The position numbers and the translations under genes were made by a program. 64,000 nucleotides of DNA, from assembly GCA_963971535.1 (NCBI GenBank), contig OZ020589.1:97042121-97106120 (forward strand). Direction: 5' to 3'. The notes under the pieces were generated by a model. That model ran no database searches. It was not told the origin of the DNA and saw only the letters and a list, made by a program, of their open reading frames with translations. This DNA comes from Notolepis coatsorum (Eukaryota; Chordata; Actinopteri; Aulopiformes; Paralepididae). Below are positions 16,843-28,189 of the stretch, one piece after another; positions within the stretch are counted from its first letter, which is position 1, and every line of letters begins with the position of its first letter.

Positions 16843-17867
16843 ACCATGATGGCCCAATTTTACATGGCCATCATTGAGTCCATCCTCACCCACTCCATCA
16901 TCTCCTGGTTCCCCGCTGCAGCGGCAAAAGATCTCGCCAAGCTGCAGCGGGTGATTCGCTCCAGGGCGCTGAAGAGGGCAAGAAAGATCATGGCCGACCC
17001 CTCCCACGGAAACAGCCTCTTCACCCTGCTCCCCACCGGGAGAAGGCTGAGGATCCCAAAGGCTGTGAAAGCTCGTCATAGACTAAGTTTCTTCCCCTCA
17101 GCCGCCAGGCTGATCAATGCCTCAGGACCCCCCCCCCCCCCCCCTCCGCCCCCCAAGTGACACTGGCACAATAATATCAATGACACTGACAAGAATTCTG
17201 CACTGGGACTGACCTGAAACTCTGCACTGCACTTTACACATATATATATATATATACTTATTCAAATGATAAATCCTGCACTGCACTGTCTTTGTCCTGT
17301 GTCTTGTTATGTGAAAAGAAAATGTATGGAAATGCATACACTGTATCGCTGTGATACATCAGGCTGCTCAACGAACAATAAACACTATACAACAACCATC
17401 AAATGCACACAGCACACACATCCACACGCACACACTCACTTTAAACAAACAACACACTGCAGCACCCACTCTCTACACTTTAGATCACCTAAACACACTT
17501 TATATTTATTGATAAAGGATTTGCACTACAACTCGTACACCTTACTGTAAATTGTACCTAAATTGTACCTCATCCCATTTCTGCTTTGCACTATATAGTA
17601 TATTATATGGTAACTCAGTTACTTCTATTCTGCATCGAACATTGTACATATGTCTATACTGAACACTGTGACCTCATTTTTTACTTCTAATTTACATGCT
17701 ATACTATTTTATTTCACACTTGTCTTGTCTAGCACAGTCTCTGGAGCGTAACAGTAAGAAGCATTTTGTATAAAAGTATTCTGTACTTCTGTATGACAAC
17801 TATTAAAGAAACTTGAAACAATTACCAATGTGGTTACACATATGGCTTAATAAAGGAATCTGAATCT
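16843..17867 (+). mobile_element. L2-like LINE 3' fragment inserted in an inverted-repeat arm
   Basis: An ORF2 C-terminal piece (16846-17160) is followed by a roughly 700-bp 3' UTR and ends near 17867 in AATCTGAATCTGAA. In the other arm (rc of about 18826-18832) the corresponding point reads GAGGGGGAATACGCACAG without interruption, which defines the insertion. There may be two LINE tails in tandem, since a first poly(A)-like end lies near 17815. Confidence 0.75.
16846..17160 (+). pseudogene. LINE ORF2 C-terminal fragment
   Basis: The translation reads MMAQFYMAIIESILTHSIIS, then WFPAAAAKDLAKLQRVIRS and RLRIPKAVKARHRLSFFPSA. This matches the tail of the same reverse transcriptase type seen at 11150-11531 (FYSGAVESILTGNITAWYG ... 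RLRLSFFPQAIRAMN). The polymerase core is missing. It ends in a proline run made by a C tract at 17129-17144. Confidence 0.85.
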
Positions 17868-18107
17868 GAATACGCACAGCTATCCGCCATTTGGATCAAC
17901 TAAGTCGATCAAAAGTCCCATTATCCAGATTCAATTAACGGGATGTTTGAATCCAGGCTTTCCCTGTTCCTCGAAGGCGGTTTCACGCTCGTTAATTCGA
18001 ACCAGACTTGATGCTCAGGATAATTGCGCGCGGCCGCCTCACCTGAAAAGACAGCAAGTGTCGATCGCAGAAATCCTGATTTTCTAACGGCATTGATTGA
18101 TCGATTG

Positions 18108-18165
18108 ATTTAAAACTTTATTAACAGATCGCAGAATGGGTACAATACAGTACGGCTCAATAGCC
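18108..18165 (-). mobile_element. LINE 3' tail fragment
   Basis: A short piece (GATTGATTTAAAACTTTATT then ACAGTACGGCTCAATA) of the 3' end of the same family as 34680-36830, with a GATT-type tail. Confidence 0.55.
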
Positions 18166-18825
18166 TCGCCGACAAGTTAAATGCATAATCTATAGGCTAA
18201 TTTTAAGTCCCTTATTACCCCAATCAATCAGATTATATTTCTTTAAATGTGCCTGCTGGCAGTAGGCTTAATTTAATCTAATGAATAATCGAATGAGATC
18301 TTGGTAGCGAAAATAATTATTTCAACTCTTTCAGAATAAGTATACAAAAACAAGCCCAAAGAGTATATCTAATTGATATGAATTAATAGATACTTATGAG
18401 GATATCTGTACTGTATGTGCTTAGGTATCATGTAATATAATAAATACATCGTTCCTAAAGTTTTCACCCCCCGAAATAACAGTGTCAGAGAGCCGCGACC
18501 CCCACTATTATATAGAGGTGGTTGAAACATGCAAACGTTCACACGCACACATATGCATTGGAGGCTTTTAACACGCACAATAACTACACAAAATAACACA
18601 ATAATCAAACAACCATAAAATGAATACATATAGCGTGTTTCATTTAGAAGGCTATAATGTTCAACTCACCTAATGAGATGGATGGGCATATGTCCAGTCT
18701 GGGTTTAATTTTGGAGACAGCGACTCGGAGATCATCCTCCACATTCATTCAGACGTGATCTGTACTTATTTTTTTATATAAGTCAGTGCAGATGTTTTTT
18801 CGAATAGGTAGGTATAGCTGTGCGT
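18166..18825. other. Intronic stretch, nothing recognised
   Basis: This is unique-looking intron sequence between the two arms of the inverted repeat. No coding, tandem or terminal-repeat signal was seen. Confidence 0.45.
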
Positions 18826-19200
18826 ATTCCCCCTCAATTGATATCTAGTCGGCATCGGAGATGGGCAGCGAGCTGTGACGCATTCTCCATCAGAAACAAG
18901 CGCGCCTCATCCCGCAGCTCAAACAGGTGTCGTGCAGTATGTAGGAAATCCATAGGCTGAATGTGATTTATTATCAGCATTTTAGGTCTATTATTTTACA
19001 TTTCAAAAGCATTTCTTTTACCAGTTTAATGTATTTTTAATTGTTTTTAATTATAGGCCTATTTCACACATTCTATGAAATCAATACATTCTGGACATCA
19101 TCTCACGAAAACATTATTCAGAATGGTATAATGGGATCAAAGAGCACCTACTGGAGGCTGCAATTCGAAACTGGCCCCCGTAAATGTCCAAACACCCCCT
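18826..19200. repeat. Right arm of the 365-bp inverted repeat
   Basis: Reverse complement of 16478-16842, ending GGGGG-ATACGCACAG at its inner edge (18826-18840 region). It is uninterrupted, so it preserves the unoccupied site of the LINE present in the left arm. Confidence 0.75.
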
Positions 19201-19244
19201 CCTTTCATTATCTGAAATATAAAATCATTAAGTCTGCTATGTAA

Positions 19245-19690
19245 GGGATAATGTATAGCTACGAGGTCATTGTCGCAAAATAATTGACCGACACAGAGTT
19301 TAGAACACAGAGGCGCCGCGCCGAGGTGTTCTAAACACAATTATTTTGCGACAATGACCGAGTATAGCTATACATTATCCCGCTTATTACATGGCTAACT
19401 TACTAACAATATACCTAATTCATTTTACACCATCGACAAGACGAGATCAAATGCAGACGCAGTTGTTCTGTGGCTCCTCTGTCATCGCCGGCAGCCGGCA
19501 GGTGCGATTACTTAGCTTTCGTGACTGTCTGCGACCAAAATGCTTGATTGTGATTGGTCAATAACGCTGTGTTACCCGTATCAGCGGTCATTATTGCGCG
19601 TTGCCCATAGCAGCGGTCCGTTATCGAGAAATAACTGACCGCTGTCAGGGGCCACGAGCGCTATTGACCAATCACAATCAAGCATTTTGG
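19245..19690. repeat. Two successive foldback structures
   Basis: A hairpin at 19245-19381 has arms GGGATAATGTATAGCTA and its complement plus TTGTCGCAAAATAATT. A second hairpin at 19535-19690 has arms CAAAATGCTTGATTGTGATT and its complement around a GCGGTC-rich centre. They may be parts of one foldback transposon. No gene. Confidence 0.6.
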
Positions 19691-19919
19691 CGAATGTTAA
19701 AAACGCCATGTAATAAAAGCCATTATCATTGTCTCACAGTAGTGTGTATATATATACATTGTGTGTGTGTTTTTAGCTAAAGTGGATAGAAAACACAGTA
19801 CTGTGCAAAAGTCTTAGGCACCCAAGAGTTTTTATATAAATTGTCTTACAGTAGATTATTTTATTTTTAATAATAATATAAGCTGCATATAAGGAATACA
19901 ACCAAATCCTCTGTCATAC

Positions 19920-20136
19920 CATAAAATGTTATCATTATTTTGCATCGTGTTGAATCTCATCGTATCGCCCCAAATCGCATTATGTTGAATAAAATCGTAT
20001 AGAATCGTATCGTATCTCAACAGGGGTGAATCGTATCGCATCGCCCGGTGCTTCAAATGTATCGTTAATGTATCGTATCGTTGGCACCGTATCGAGATGC
20101 GCATCGCATCGGCCTCAGTGATGGAGATGCACATCC
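19920..20136. mobile_element. hAT-like 3' end
   Basis: A run of ATCGTATCG-like repeats leads to the terminus GAGATGCACATCCCTA, resembling the ends of the other TAGGGATG hAT elements here. The opposite end was not found with confidence. Confidence 0.4.
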
Positions 20137-20667
<531 letters not shown>

Positions 20668-20790
20668 TCAAATAAACTACTCAAACAAATAAGTGAAAAA
20701 AACTAAAGTCCTGGTTATTTTCAACCCATATGGAAACCATGTATACAAATCTGACAAGGCGATGAACTGTGGAGAATTAGTTTCCATGAT

Positions 20791-20873
20791 AGCAGCAGAA
20801 CAGGATAGCAGCAGAACATGATAGCAGCAGAACAGGATAGCAGCAGAACATGATAGCAGCAGAACATGATCAC
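20791..20873. repeat. AGCAGCAGAACA-GGAT minisatellite
   Basis: About five units of ATAGCAGCAGAACAGG/ATG-type sequence, 16 to 17 bases long, in the klc intron between exons 5 and 4. Confidence 0.85.
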
Positions 20874-21034
20874 GGAAGTGATGCGTTTTTACAACGTTGC
20901 AGTGAGTTTCCTTGTTCGTCTTTCTCACCAGACTGTATATAATATTACAACAAATTAACACTAGAATGCTTCGTTGCCTCTCATTACCCGGTTCGTCCGC
21001 ATGGGATAACCCGTAGCAATCTGATCCCGCACTG

Positions 21035-21285
21035 AGCGTACCGCACAGAGCGTACTGCACTTAGCGTAGCGCACTGAGCGTACCACACAATGAGCGTACC
21101 GTACACTGAGCGCACCGTACACTGAGCATACTGCACTGAGCGTACCGCACTGAGCGTACCGCACACTGAGCGTACCGTACACTGAGCGTACTGCACTGAG
21201 CATACCGCACTGAGCGTACCGCACACCGAGCGTACCGTACACCAAGCGTACCATACACTGAGCATCCGCGCACTGAGCATCTGAA
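21035..21285. repeat. CACTGAGCGTACCG minisatellite
   Basis: About 16 degenerate units of 14 to 17 bases (CACTGAGCGTACCG with TACA or GCA linkers). It makes overlapping pseudo-coding frames in all three minus frames, which are products of the repeat and not genes. Confidence 0.88.
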
Positions 21286-21515
21286 GATTGGTCTCATCAA
21301 CATCAGTTCCTGATCACATATTGAATTGAAGATACAGTACATGCTGAGACTCTGAAACCGGACTCAAACCAAATTACTTCCCATCTTTAAATGAAGCATC
21401 TTCATATAGCATCTCTCATTTTCCCCATACATACAGAAAGGATGGAGGTGTTGGTTAAATATCTTTTTATTATTAAAACACACACAACATAAAACACAAA
21501 TAAAGTTCCCTTCTA

Positions 21516-21851
<336 letters not shown>

Positions 21852-22120
21852 TCAGCACTACAGATCGCTCAGAGTAAACATCTAAACTCACAAATAATAA
21901 AAATACAGTCAGGGATATACATTCTAAAATATGTATATAAATGATCAAATATACAGCCAGAAATATACAGTAATATACAGTAAAATGCCCAAGGTGAGGT
22001 TTGGGTCTCTCCTCAAGCCGGGTGTGGGAGGGACATGATGCTACAGAGAGCAGTGTTAGCAGCTACTACTGCTAGCAGCAGAACGTGTGAAACTGAGAAC
22101 CACTGTTTACTGGAGCTTGT

Positions 22121-22121
22121 C

Positions 22122-22164
<43 letters not shown>

Positions 22165-22947
22165 AGTCCAAGCCTCTAGTACTTTGTTGTGTTATGTACG
22201 TTTTATGTCTGTGTGTGTTTGTACTAGTCCAAGCCTCTAGCCCTTTGTCGTGTTATGATATGTTTTATGGCTGTGTGTGTGTACTAGTCCAAGTCTCTAG
22301 TCCTTTGTCGTGTTATGATATATGTTTTATGGCTGTGTGTGTGTACTAGTCCAAGTCTCTAGTCCTTTGTCGTGTTATGATATATGTTTTATGGCTGTGT
22401 GTGTGTACTAGTCCAAGTCTCTAGTCCTTTGTCGTGTTATGATATATGTTTTATGGCTGTGTGTACTAGTCCAAGTCTCTAGTCCTTTGTCGTGTTATGA
22501 TATATGTTTTATGGCTGTGTGTGTGTACTAGTCCAAGTCTCTAGTCCTTTGTCGTGTTATGATATATGTTTTATGGCTGTGTCTGTGTACTAGTCCAAGT
22601 CTCTAGTCCTTTGTCGTGTTATGATATATGTTTTATGGCTGTGTGTGTACTAGTCCAAGTCTCTAGTCCTTTGTCGTGTTATGATATATGTTTTATAGCT
22701 GTGTGTGTACTAGTCCAAGTCTCTAGTCCTTTGTCGTGTTATGATATATGTTTTATGGCTGTGTGTGTGTACTAGTCCAAGTCTCTAGTCCTTTGTCGTG
22801 TTATGATATATGTTTTATGGCTGTGTCTGTGTACTAGTCCAAGTCTCTAGTCCTTTGTCGTGTTATGATATATGTTTTATGGCTGTGTGTGTACTAGTCC
22901 AAGTCTCTAGTCCTTTGTCGTGTTATGATATATGTTTTATAGCTGTG
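22121..22947. repeat. (TG)n tract and about 60-bp minisatellite, 13 copies
   Basis: A TG microsatellite (22121-22160) leads into 13 copies of TACTAGTCCAAGTCTCTAGT followed by CCTTTGTCGTGTTATGATAT and ATGTTTTATGGCTG plus variable GT repeats. Units differ mainly in GT number, so the array is fairly homogeneous. It lies in the 1.5-kb intron between klc exons 4 and 3. Confidence 0.95.
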
Positions 22948-23078
22948 TGTGTGTTACAAATGTTATGGGTATAGTCATGCCAATTCTTGAACCTTAAGAG
23001 ATTGGTCAGCAAACTATTGGTGCAGTTTGGAAAGGAATCAGTCAAACAAAGCAAAGTGACAGAACATTGAAAGTGTAA

Positions 23079-23306
23079 CTACACAGTAAATCTTGCAGTG
23101 TCAAATTAACACTATTCCCGAGTGTATTTGGGCCAAACTCAGAATTGCTGTTAAATTGACTCTTGCTCTTGTGTAAGAGTTAAATTAACTCTAAATAGAG
23201 TAAAAACATAACACTTGCTTCACAAGAGCAAGAGTCAATTTAACACCAATTCTGAGTTTGGCCCAAATACACTCGGGAATTTGACACTGCAAGATTTACT
23301 GTGTAG
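23079..23306. mobile_element. Palindromic MITE next to klc exon 3
   Basis: The termini CTACACAGTAAATCTTGCAG and their complement are followed inward by further inverted blocks (CGAGTGTATTTGGGCCAAAC; AAGAGTCAATTTAACA). Nearly the whole 228 bp is one hairpin. Its edge lies 12 bases from the exon 3 boundary (23319). The target duplication is unclear. Confidence 0.75.
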
Positions 23307-23318
23307 TAGTGTGCTTAC

Positions 23319-23397
23319 TTCCTTGACCATGTTCATCCTCGTCATTAGGGAACAGATCGTCCAGGTTATCTTTTGGGGGTTCTCCATCCTTCTCCTC
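23319..23397 (-). CDS. klc2: Kinesin light chain, coding exon 3 (LFP linker)
   Basis: The exon is 79 bases: 26 codons (161-186) plus one base, EEKDGEPPKDNLDDLFPNDE then DEHGQG. It encodes the acidic linker between coiled coil and TPR domain. The LFP-acidic motif (LDDLFPNDE) corresponds to the autoinhibitory segment known in kinesin light chains, which occupies the TPR groove until cargo displaces it. The acceptor TGCTTCAG precedes 23397 and the donor GTAAGC starts at 23318. The EEK..PKD.LDDLFPN pattern is the best hint of klc2, though klc4 is close. Confidence 0.93.
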
Positions 23398-23471
23398 CTG
23401 AAGCAAAACACACAAAGACATGCAGGTTAATTCAAGATGATCAGTTTCTTATGTCACACAGCAAATGTCAG

Positions 23472-23723
23472 TCTTCTCCAGAGAGAGACAAGAAGATAGA
23501 TACCAGTTTCCTCTCTGTGCATTCAGTAGAAAGCTATCTGGCTGCACGTTAGCCTAGCTTAGCACAATGAATGAAAGCGGACAGTGCCGGTTAGCCTTCG
23601 GGAGAGGCGTTAGTTGGATAGATTTCTACTGAGCGCACAGAGAAGAAACTGGTATCCATCTTCTTGTCTCTCTCTGGAAAAGATGATAAGCTAACTTCCC
23701 AAAATGTTGGCGTGTTCCTTTAA
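23472..23723. mobile_element. Hairpin TTAA MITE, left-truncated
   Basis: Shares CTTCTCCAGAGAGAGACAAG and the complementary right arm with the copies at 3087 and 9201, and ends GGCGTGTTCCTTTAA. The outer left arm is missing. It sits about 75 bases upstream, in gene orientation, of the exon 3 acceptor. Confidence 0.7.
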
Positions 23724-23784
23724 CCTACAACGTCCACACTTTCAGATTACCCGGGCTCCAGGTATGTAATATAAATGTGTAGGG

Positions 23785-23806
23785 GGGGGGGGGGGGGGGG
23801 GGGGGG
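23785..23806. repeat. Poly-G tract
   Basis: An uninterrupted run of about 25 G (C on the transcribed strand of klc), prone to length variation and sequencing error. Confidence 0.8.
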
Positions 23807-24112
23807 TGCACAGTGTGAAAATGGGTTCTTCTCGCAGACAATGAGCCAAGACCAATGAGTCTCTGGTTAAAAGAGTCATTCATTGTGTCATTAAAGGTAG
23901 AGTTAGAGCTAAAGTTAGAGTACATACATAAAAATATGTACAAAAGAATCTTTCTTGGTATCTGGAAGAGGAAGTGTGTTGATTGAGAGTATGTGTAAGA
24001 TGTAAATAAAATAAATTGAAGAAATTTGTATATTATATGGTATTTATTTAGTATATATTTATATAAATGTATTTATATAAAAATGTATTGGATTATATAG
24101 AGATACAGCATG

Positions 24113-24274
24113 TATACATATAATTAACAATAGAATTATTATTATTTGTGATGAATAGTTAAAAAGGGGTACAAAAAAAAATTATATATATATATATATA
24201 TATAATTTTTTTTTGTACCCCTTTTTAACTATTCATCACAAATAATAATAATTCTATTGTTAATTATATGTATA
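24113..24274. repeat. Near-perfect 162-bp palindrome
   Basis: Both arms of about 75 bases match with no mismatch that I can see, from TATACATATAATTAACAATA inward through AGTTAAAAAGGGGTAC to an AT-repeat centre near 24195. It is A/T-rich and non-coding. It could be a foldback element or a recent inverted duplication. Confidence 0.85.
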
Positions 24275-24386
24275 TGTAGTATGTAGGGCTGTCGCGGTAT
24301 GACATTTTCTCACCGCGGTTGTGTGTGTGGCTAATCACCGCGGGATGCGGTGGTACAGCACTTCTATTAAAAAAAATATATATATA

Positions 24387-25219
24387 TTGGTGCCGTCAGG
24401 CGATTAAAAAAAGTAATCTAATTAATTACAGGATTTGTAATTAATTAATCGAATTAATCGCATTTTAATCGCATAACCATTTTATGCCTGATATTCTATA
24501 TTCTATAATCATATTTCAAATTGCATGTGTCCAGATGTCAGAATTCAGTACTGTATCTACAAAACCTTCTGTTTAATCATCTTCCATCTATTAATTTGCT
24601 TATATTTTTCATGTCTGGTCAATTTGAGCATGGTGTTATTCACAGTCAAAGATAAAACATTTTTTTATTGATATTCTCATTTGGTTCATTACAATTGACT
24701 CAAAATAAGATTTTCATTCAATCAATCACCGCGCAGATTGATTGATTGAATGAAAATGTTATTAACAGATTGCAGAATGGGTACAATACAGTACGGCTCA
24801 ATACACACAATTGTTAAGGGCATGCAGACCAGAGAAAGACTTTCGTCTTGTTTACATCAGGGTCCCCCATTTTCAATTCATAATGAATTGTAAGTAAGGG
24901 TGCAACTTGCACCGTGCAATCCATTCTTTGTGGATCTAGCCCACAGTATTTCTGACACTGGGAATACATTCCCTGAGATTCATAGATGTCCCTAGAATCA
25001 GATACCAAGAACATGCAAATGGACCATATTAAAAAAAAGTCTGTAAATGTGTATTCTACATTCTCATGGAATGAATGAGATACAAAAAAAAACTATAAAA
25101 AGATTATATAATATATATATATATATTTTTTTAGTAATACATTTTGAGTTCATTTTCATAACGCGATCATTTTCTGTGTAATTAATTAATCTAATTAACG
25201 CGATAAACTGACAGCCCTA
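24387..25219. mobile_element. hAT-like element nested in 24284-27642
   Basis: The right end CTGACAGCCCTA is the complement of a TAGGGCTGTCAG terminus, and the left end GTGCCGTCAGGCGATTAA is a degenerate match. Subterminal AATTAATCTAATTAACGCG motifs occur near both ends. Flanks are AT repeats, so the duplication cannot be judged. A LINE 3' tail (about 24737-24890) is inside. Confidence 0.55.
24737..24890 (-). mobile_element. LINE 3' tail fragment
   Basis: A GATTGATTGAATG-type tail is followed by the ACAGATTGCAGAATGGGTAC block and the CATCAGGGTCCCCCATTTTC block shared with 16219 and 34680. Confidence 0.65.
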
Positions 25220-25269
25220 ATATATAATTTCTCATTATTATTATTTTTATACCTGTACATATTTTATTA

Positions 25270-26229
25270 TTAACACTTTGACTGCCATGAAACGTCTTTT
25301 GACGTCATTGCGGGCCATGCTCAAGTTGCCGGAGGACGCTGTACAACGTCCTTATATCAATATTTCAAAAATCTGCGATCTGATTCATATGTCCCCTCCG
25401 CTGGCCTGAGATCCACCAGCAGGACCCACTGAGCTCTCTGGCGGTTCAGGAGCGCCATCTGGTGGCCGATCGGCGCAATCGCCAAACAGGATGTGCCATA
25501 GAGGTTGTGCTAGACGTCCGTAGTACTTCCGGGCGCTCGCTATAGGTCATGGGACTCTGGCTCGTCACGCTACACAGTGATCGATTGGCAATAACTCGAT
25601 AAACAACATGATTTGGACGTATATACCATTATACAAGCTGGAGATGGACCGGGTAAAAATATATCCCATAATGATAAGATTTCTACTCTACGATGATCGC
25701 CCAACGGCGCGCGGAGACTGGGGTGAGTTTCAGCGTGTAACGTTACCGTCTTCGATACTAACTGCTATTATCAACATTTGACCCACATTAGATGATTGGT
25801 ATAACGCTGCCCACGGAATTATAAACGCCCCCTCGCCCATCCGGTCAACATCAGATGACGTGTAGTAACTTCTAGAAGTACGTCTAGTTGGAATTTTTTA
25901 TATCGCGCTGATTGCCATCAAACTGTATTTCATCATCAATATAATGCATTTGGGGCTATATATCACGTTCTGGAGAAAGCTGCAGAAAGAGATGAAAACA
26001 TACTTATACATTAGACCATACTTTACTATGAATATGTGAATGAAAAAGTTTAACGTTGCTACACAATGAACAATACATATAGGACTTTGAATGGGCCCTA
26101 ATAATGGCAATGTAGCAATATAATTTAAAAAGTTATAGCCCTGCAAAGAAGGGGACTTTCTCCATAGACAAATAGAGCTGGCAATCTATGGTATATCATG
26201 AATTTAACCTTAGGCAGCCAAAGTGTTAA
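25270..26229. mobile_element. TTAA-flanked piggyBac-like MITE, intact
   Basis: TTAACACTTTGACTGCCA on the left is mirrored by TTAACACTTTGGCTGCCT on the right. It is 960 bp with no foreign insertion, so it probably shows the basic structure of the family. Interior modules match those at 13679 (in inverted order) and 41115. No transposase frame. Confidence 0.8.
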
Positions 26230-26573
26230 TAAGCCATGTGAGTTTACCTGCGATCGTGATTATAAAAAAAAATCTAAGGCCGTAGGAGTCCCAGAACTGT
26301 TTTAAACATGTTTGATAATCTATCCATTTGTCCCTCAACGTTCTGAAATGTGATCAAAGTAGTAGGGTGTTGCCTGCTCCTTTAAGAGCAATGCGTTGTG
26401 GGATATATGCCCTTCTTCTTACTTAAAACTAACGTTATTTGAGCGAACATTTAACGTTAATATAACACTATTTTAAATGGAATGTGAATGCACATACATA
26501 GCTAGTTAAATATCACAACTTGTGTCATCATTGTTCATCATTGGGGGAAACTAAGTGCTCTCCGCCACACTTG

Positions 26574-26778
26574 GGACCACGCCAACGTAGCTAGCGCTAG
26601 CCTATACAGTGGCTAATGTCTGGACCACGCCAACGTAGCTAGTGCTAGCCTATACAGTGGCTAACGTCTGGACCACGCCAACGTAGCTAGCACTAGCCTA
26701 TACAGTGGCTAACGTCTGGACCACGTCAACATAGCTAGCGCTAGCCTATACAGTGGCTAACGTCTGGACCACGGCAGA
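26574..26778. repeat. 48-bp minisatellite, four copies
   Basis: GGACCACGCCAACGTAGCTA recurs at 26574, 26622, 26670 and 26718, with a partial fifth at 26766; the period is exactly 48 bases. Units include the palindromic GCTAGCGCTAGC. Confidence 0.92.
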
Positions 26779-26956
26779 GAGGCAGCACCCAATCTGCGTG
26801 TAACGTTAGTCACTAACAGTTTACTGTCACCACCTTACAGAGGGAATTACCCCGAAGTCCGGCTAGTTATAACAAGCATGTTACATGACCGGCACTTCGG
26901 CCCTAGAGTGTACTCCCCTGTACTCTACTGCGGTTCAGATGAATACAGGAAAAGGT

Positions 26957-27394
26957 GCTGGATTCGTCTGTTCGAGTCCAGCTCACAGCTCCGGCATTGT
27001 CACCAGCTTGGCTGGCCGTTCACACTAATACAATTGGCTGTATTAGAGGGTGGGAAAGCTGGCGGGGTGGGTCTGGGTCGTTGTAAACAGCGACTCCTAC
27101 AGTTCGGTCGGGGCGCCTGCTCAGCGCGGATAGGATCTAAGGGGGGTAGTGTGATCCTTCCACACGTTACACCCTCTGTGAGAGTCCGCGCTGCCAGGTG
27201 AAAAGAAGCGGTTGATTGGCTAGACGTGTGTCGGAGGAAGCACGTGATAGCCTCCACTCTCCCAGACCGACTGTGGGGGGTAAGTGCGCAGCGACCAGGA
27301 AGGGGATTGGGAATTGGCATAACGACTAACATTGGGATGGGAGAAAATCGGAGGAAAAAGGAGGGGGAAAAAGATAAAAAAAAAATAAAAAAAA
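26957..27394 (+). mobile_element. Long tRNA-derived SINE, 5'-truncated copy
   Basis: It starts at GCTGGATTCGTCTGTTCGAG, just before the B box (GTTCGAGTCC), and ends in an A-rich tail. The 12-bp duplication ACAGGAAAAGGT flanks it at 26945-26956 and 27395-27406. The body matches the copy at 6518-6975 in opposite orientation. Confidence 0.85.
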
Positions 27395-27642
27395 ACAGGA
27401 AAAGGTATACATTGGGGGCTCGAGTCCGGGATATGAAAATAAATCCTGATTTCATCTGTGAGTTGTAAACTGTATGGAAACGTGAAGTTAGCTCATGCTA
27501 CTGGAAAACGGACGCCTCGTCATTAAATGAAGTAAAAAATTATGACGCCCCTTTTATTTTACCCGCGGTTGTCTGTTCTACATCCCGCGGGTCACTTGAC
27601 ACACCACGGGATTGCGGTGATGCGGTTATCGCGACAGCCCTA

Positions 27643-28189
27643 TATATATGTATACTTCTTCCTACTCCTTTTTCGAACAGGGTACACTATGATTTGTTTA
27701 TCCGTTTCCGTTTTTGTTATCCGTTTCCGTCTTTGTTATCTTTTGTATATATTTATGTCAAATGAACAGATATATTTTCATTTTTATAATTAATAAGAAA
27801 TCTTTCATTCATAACAGGTCCCAGAGACCCAAACACAACACAAGGGTTAAATGTCTTTTTTGCAGGTTTTATGTCCCTCTCGGAACCCTGGGGTTAATAT
27901 AGACATAGAAAACACAAAAAACAACATCTACACGTTCACTGAAACTAACCTTCGTACTGTCTTTTACTATTATGCACTTTGCTACTAAGAATCTACTGTG
28001 CCTATATTACTACCTACTATGCTACAAGGAAACTATAAAAGAAGGAAGGTGCCAAGTGTGGAAACCCTCAGTTCACCCGACATGGAGTTGAATGGCATCA
28101 CCATCTCCTCGTCATTTAAACAGGGGAAGTTATTTTCTGCCAAGTACGCTTTTCTAGTGGTCTGAGTGGATATTATTTTAGATCCACAC
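27643..28189. other. Intronic stretch, nothing recognised
   Basis: AT-rich intron sequence with a short direct repeat (TATCCGTTTCCGT near 27699 and 27718). No exon or transposon signature seen. Confidence 0.45.

Larger units (their letters stand above)
24284..27642. mobile_element. Large composite hAT element
   Basis: The ends TAGGGCTGTCGCGGTATGAC and, reversed, TAGGGCTGTCGCGATAACCG are inverted. Flanking 8-mers (GTAGTATG, TATATATG) are only similar. Internal insertions: another hAT-like element with a LINE tail (24387-25219), a TTAA element (25270-26229) and a SINE (26957-27394). A 48-bp minisatellite is also inside. No transposase frame survives. Confidence 0.7.

Noticed and set aside
20984-21342. 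Overlapping frames of about 95 codons rich in VRYAQC repeats
   Set aside because: They are translations of the CACTGAGCGTACCG minisatellite in all three frames.
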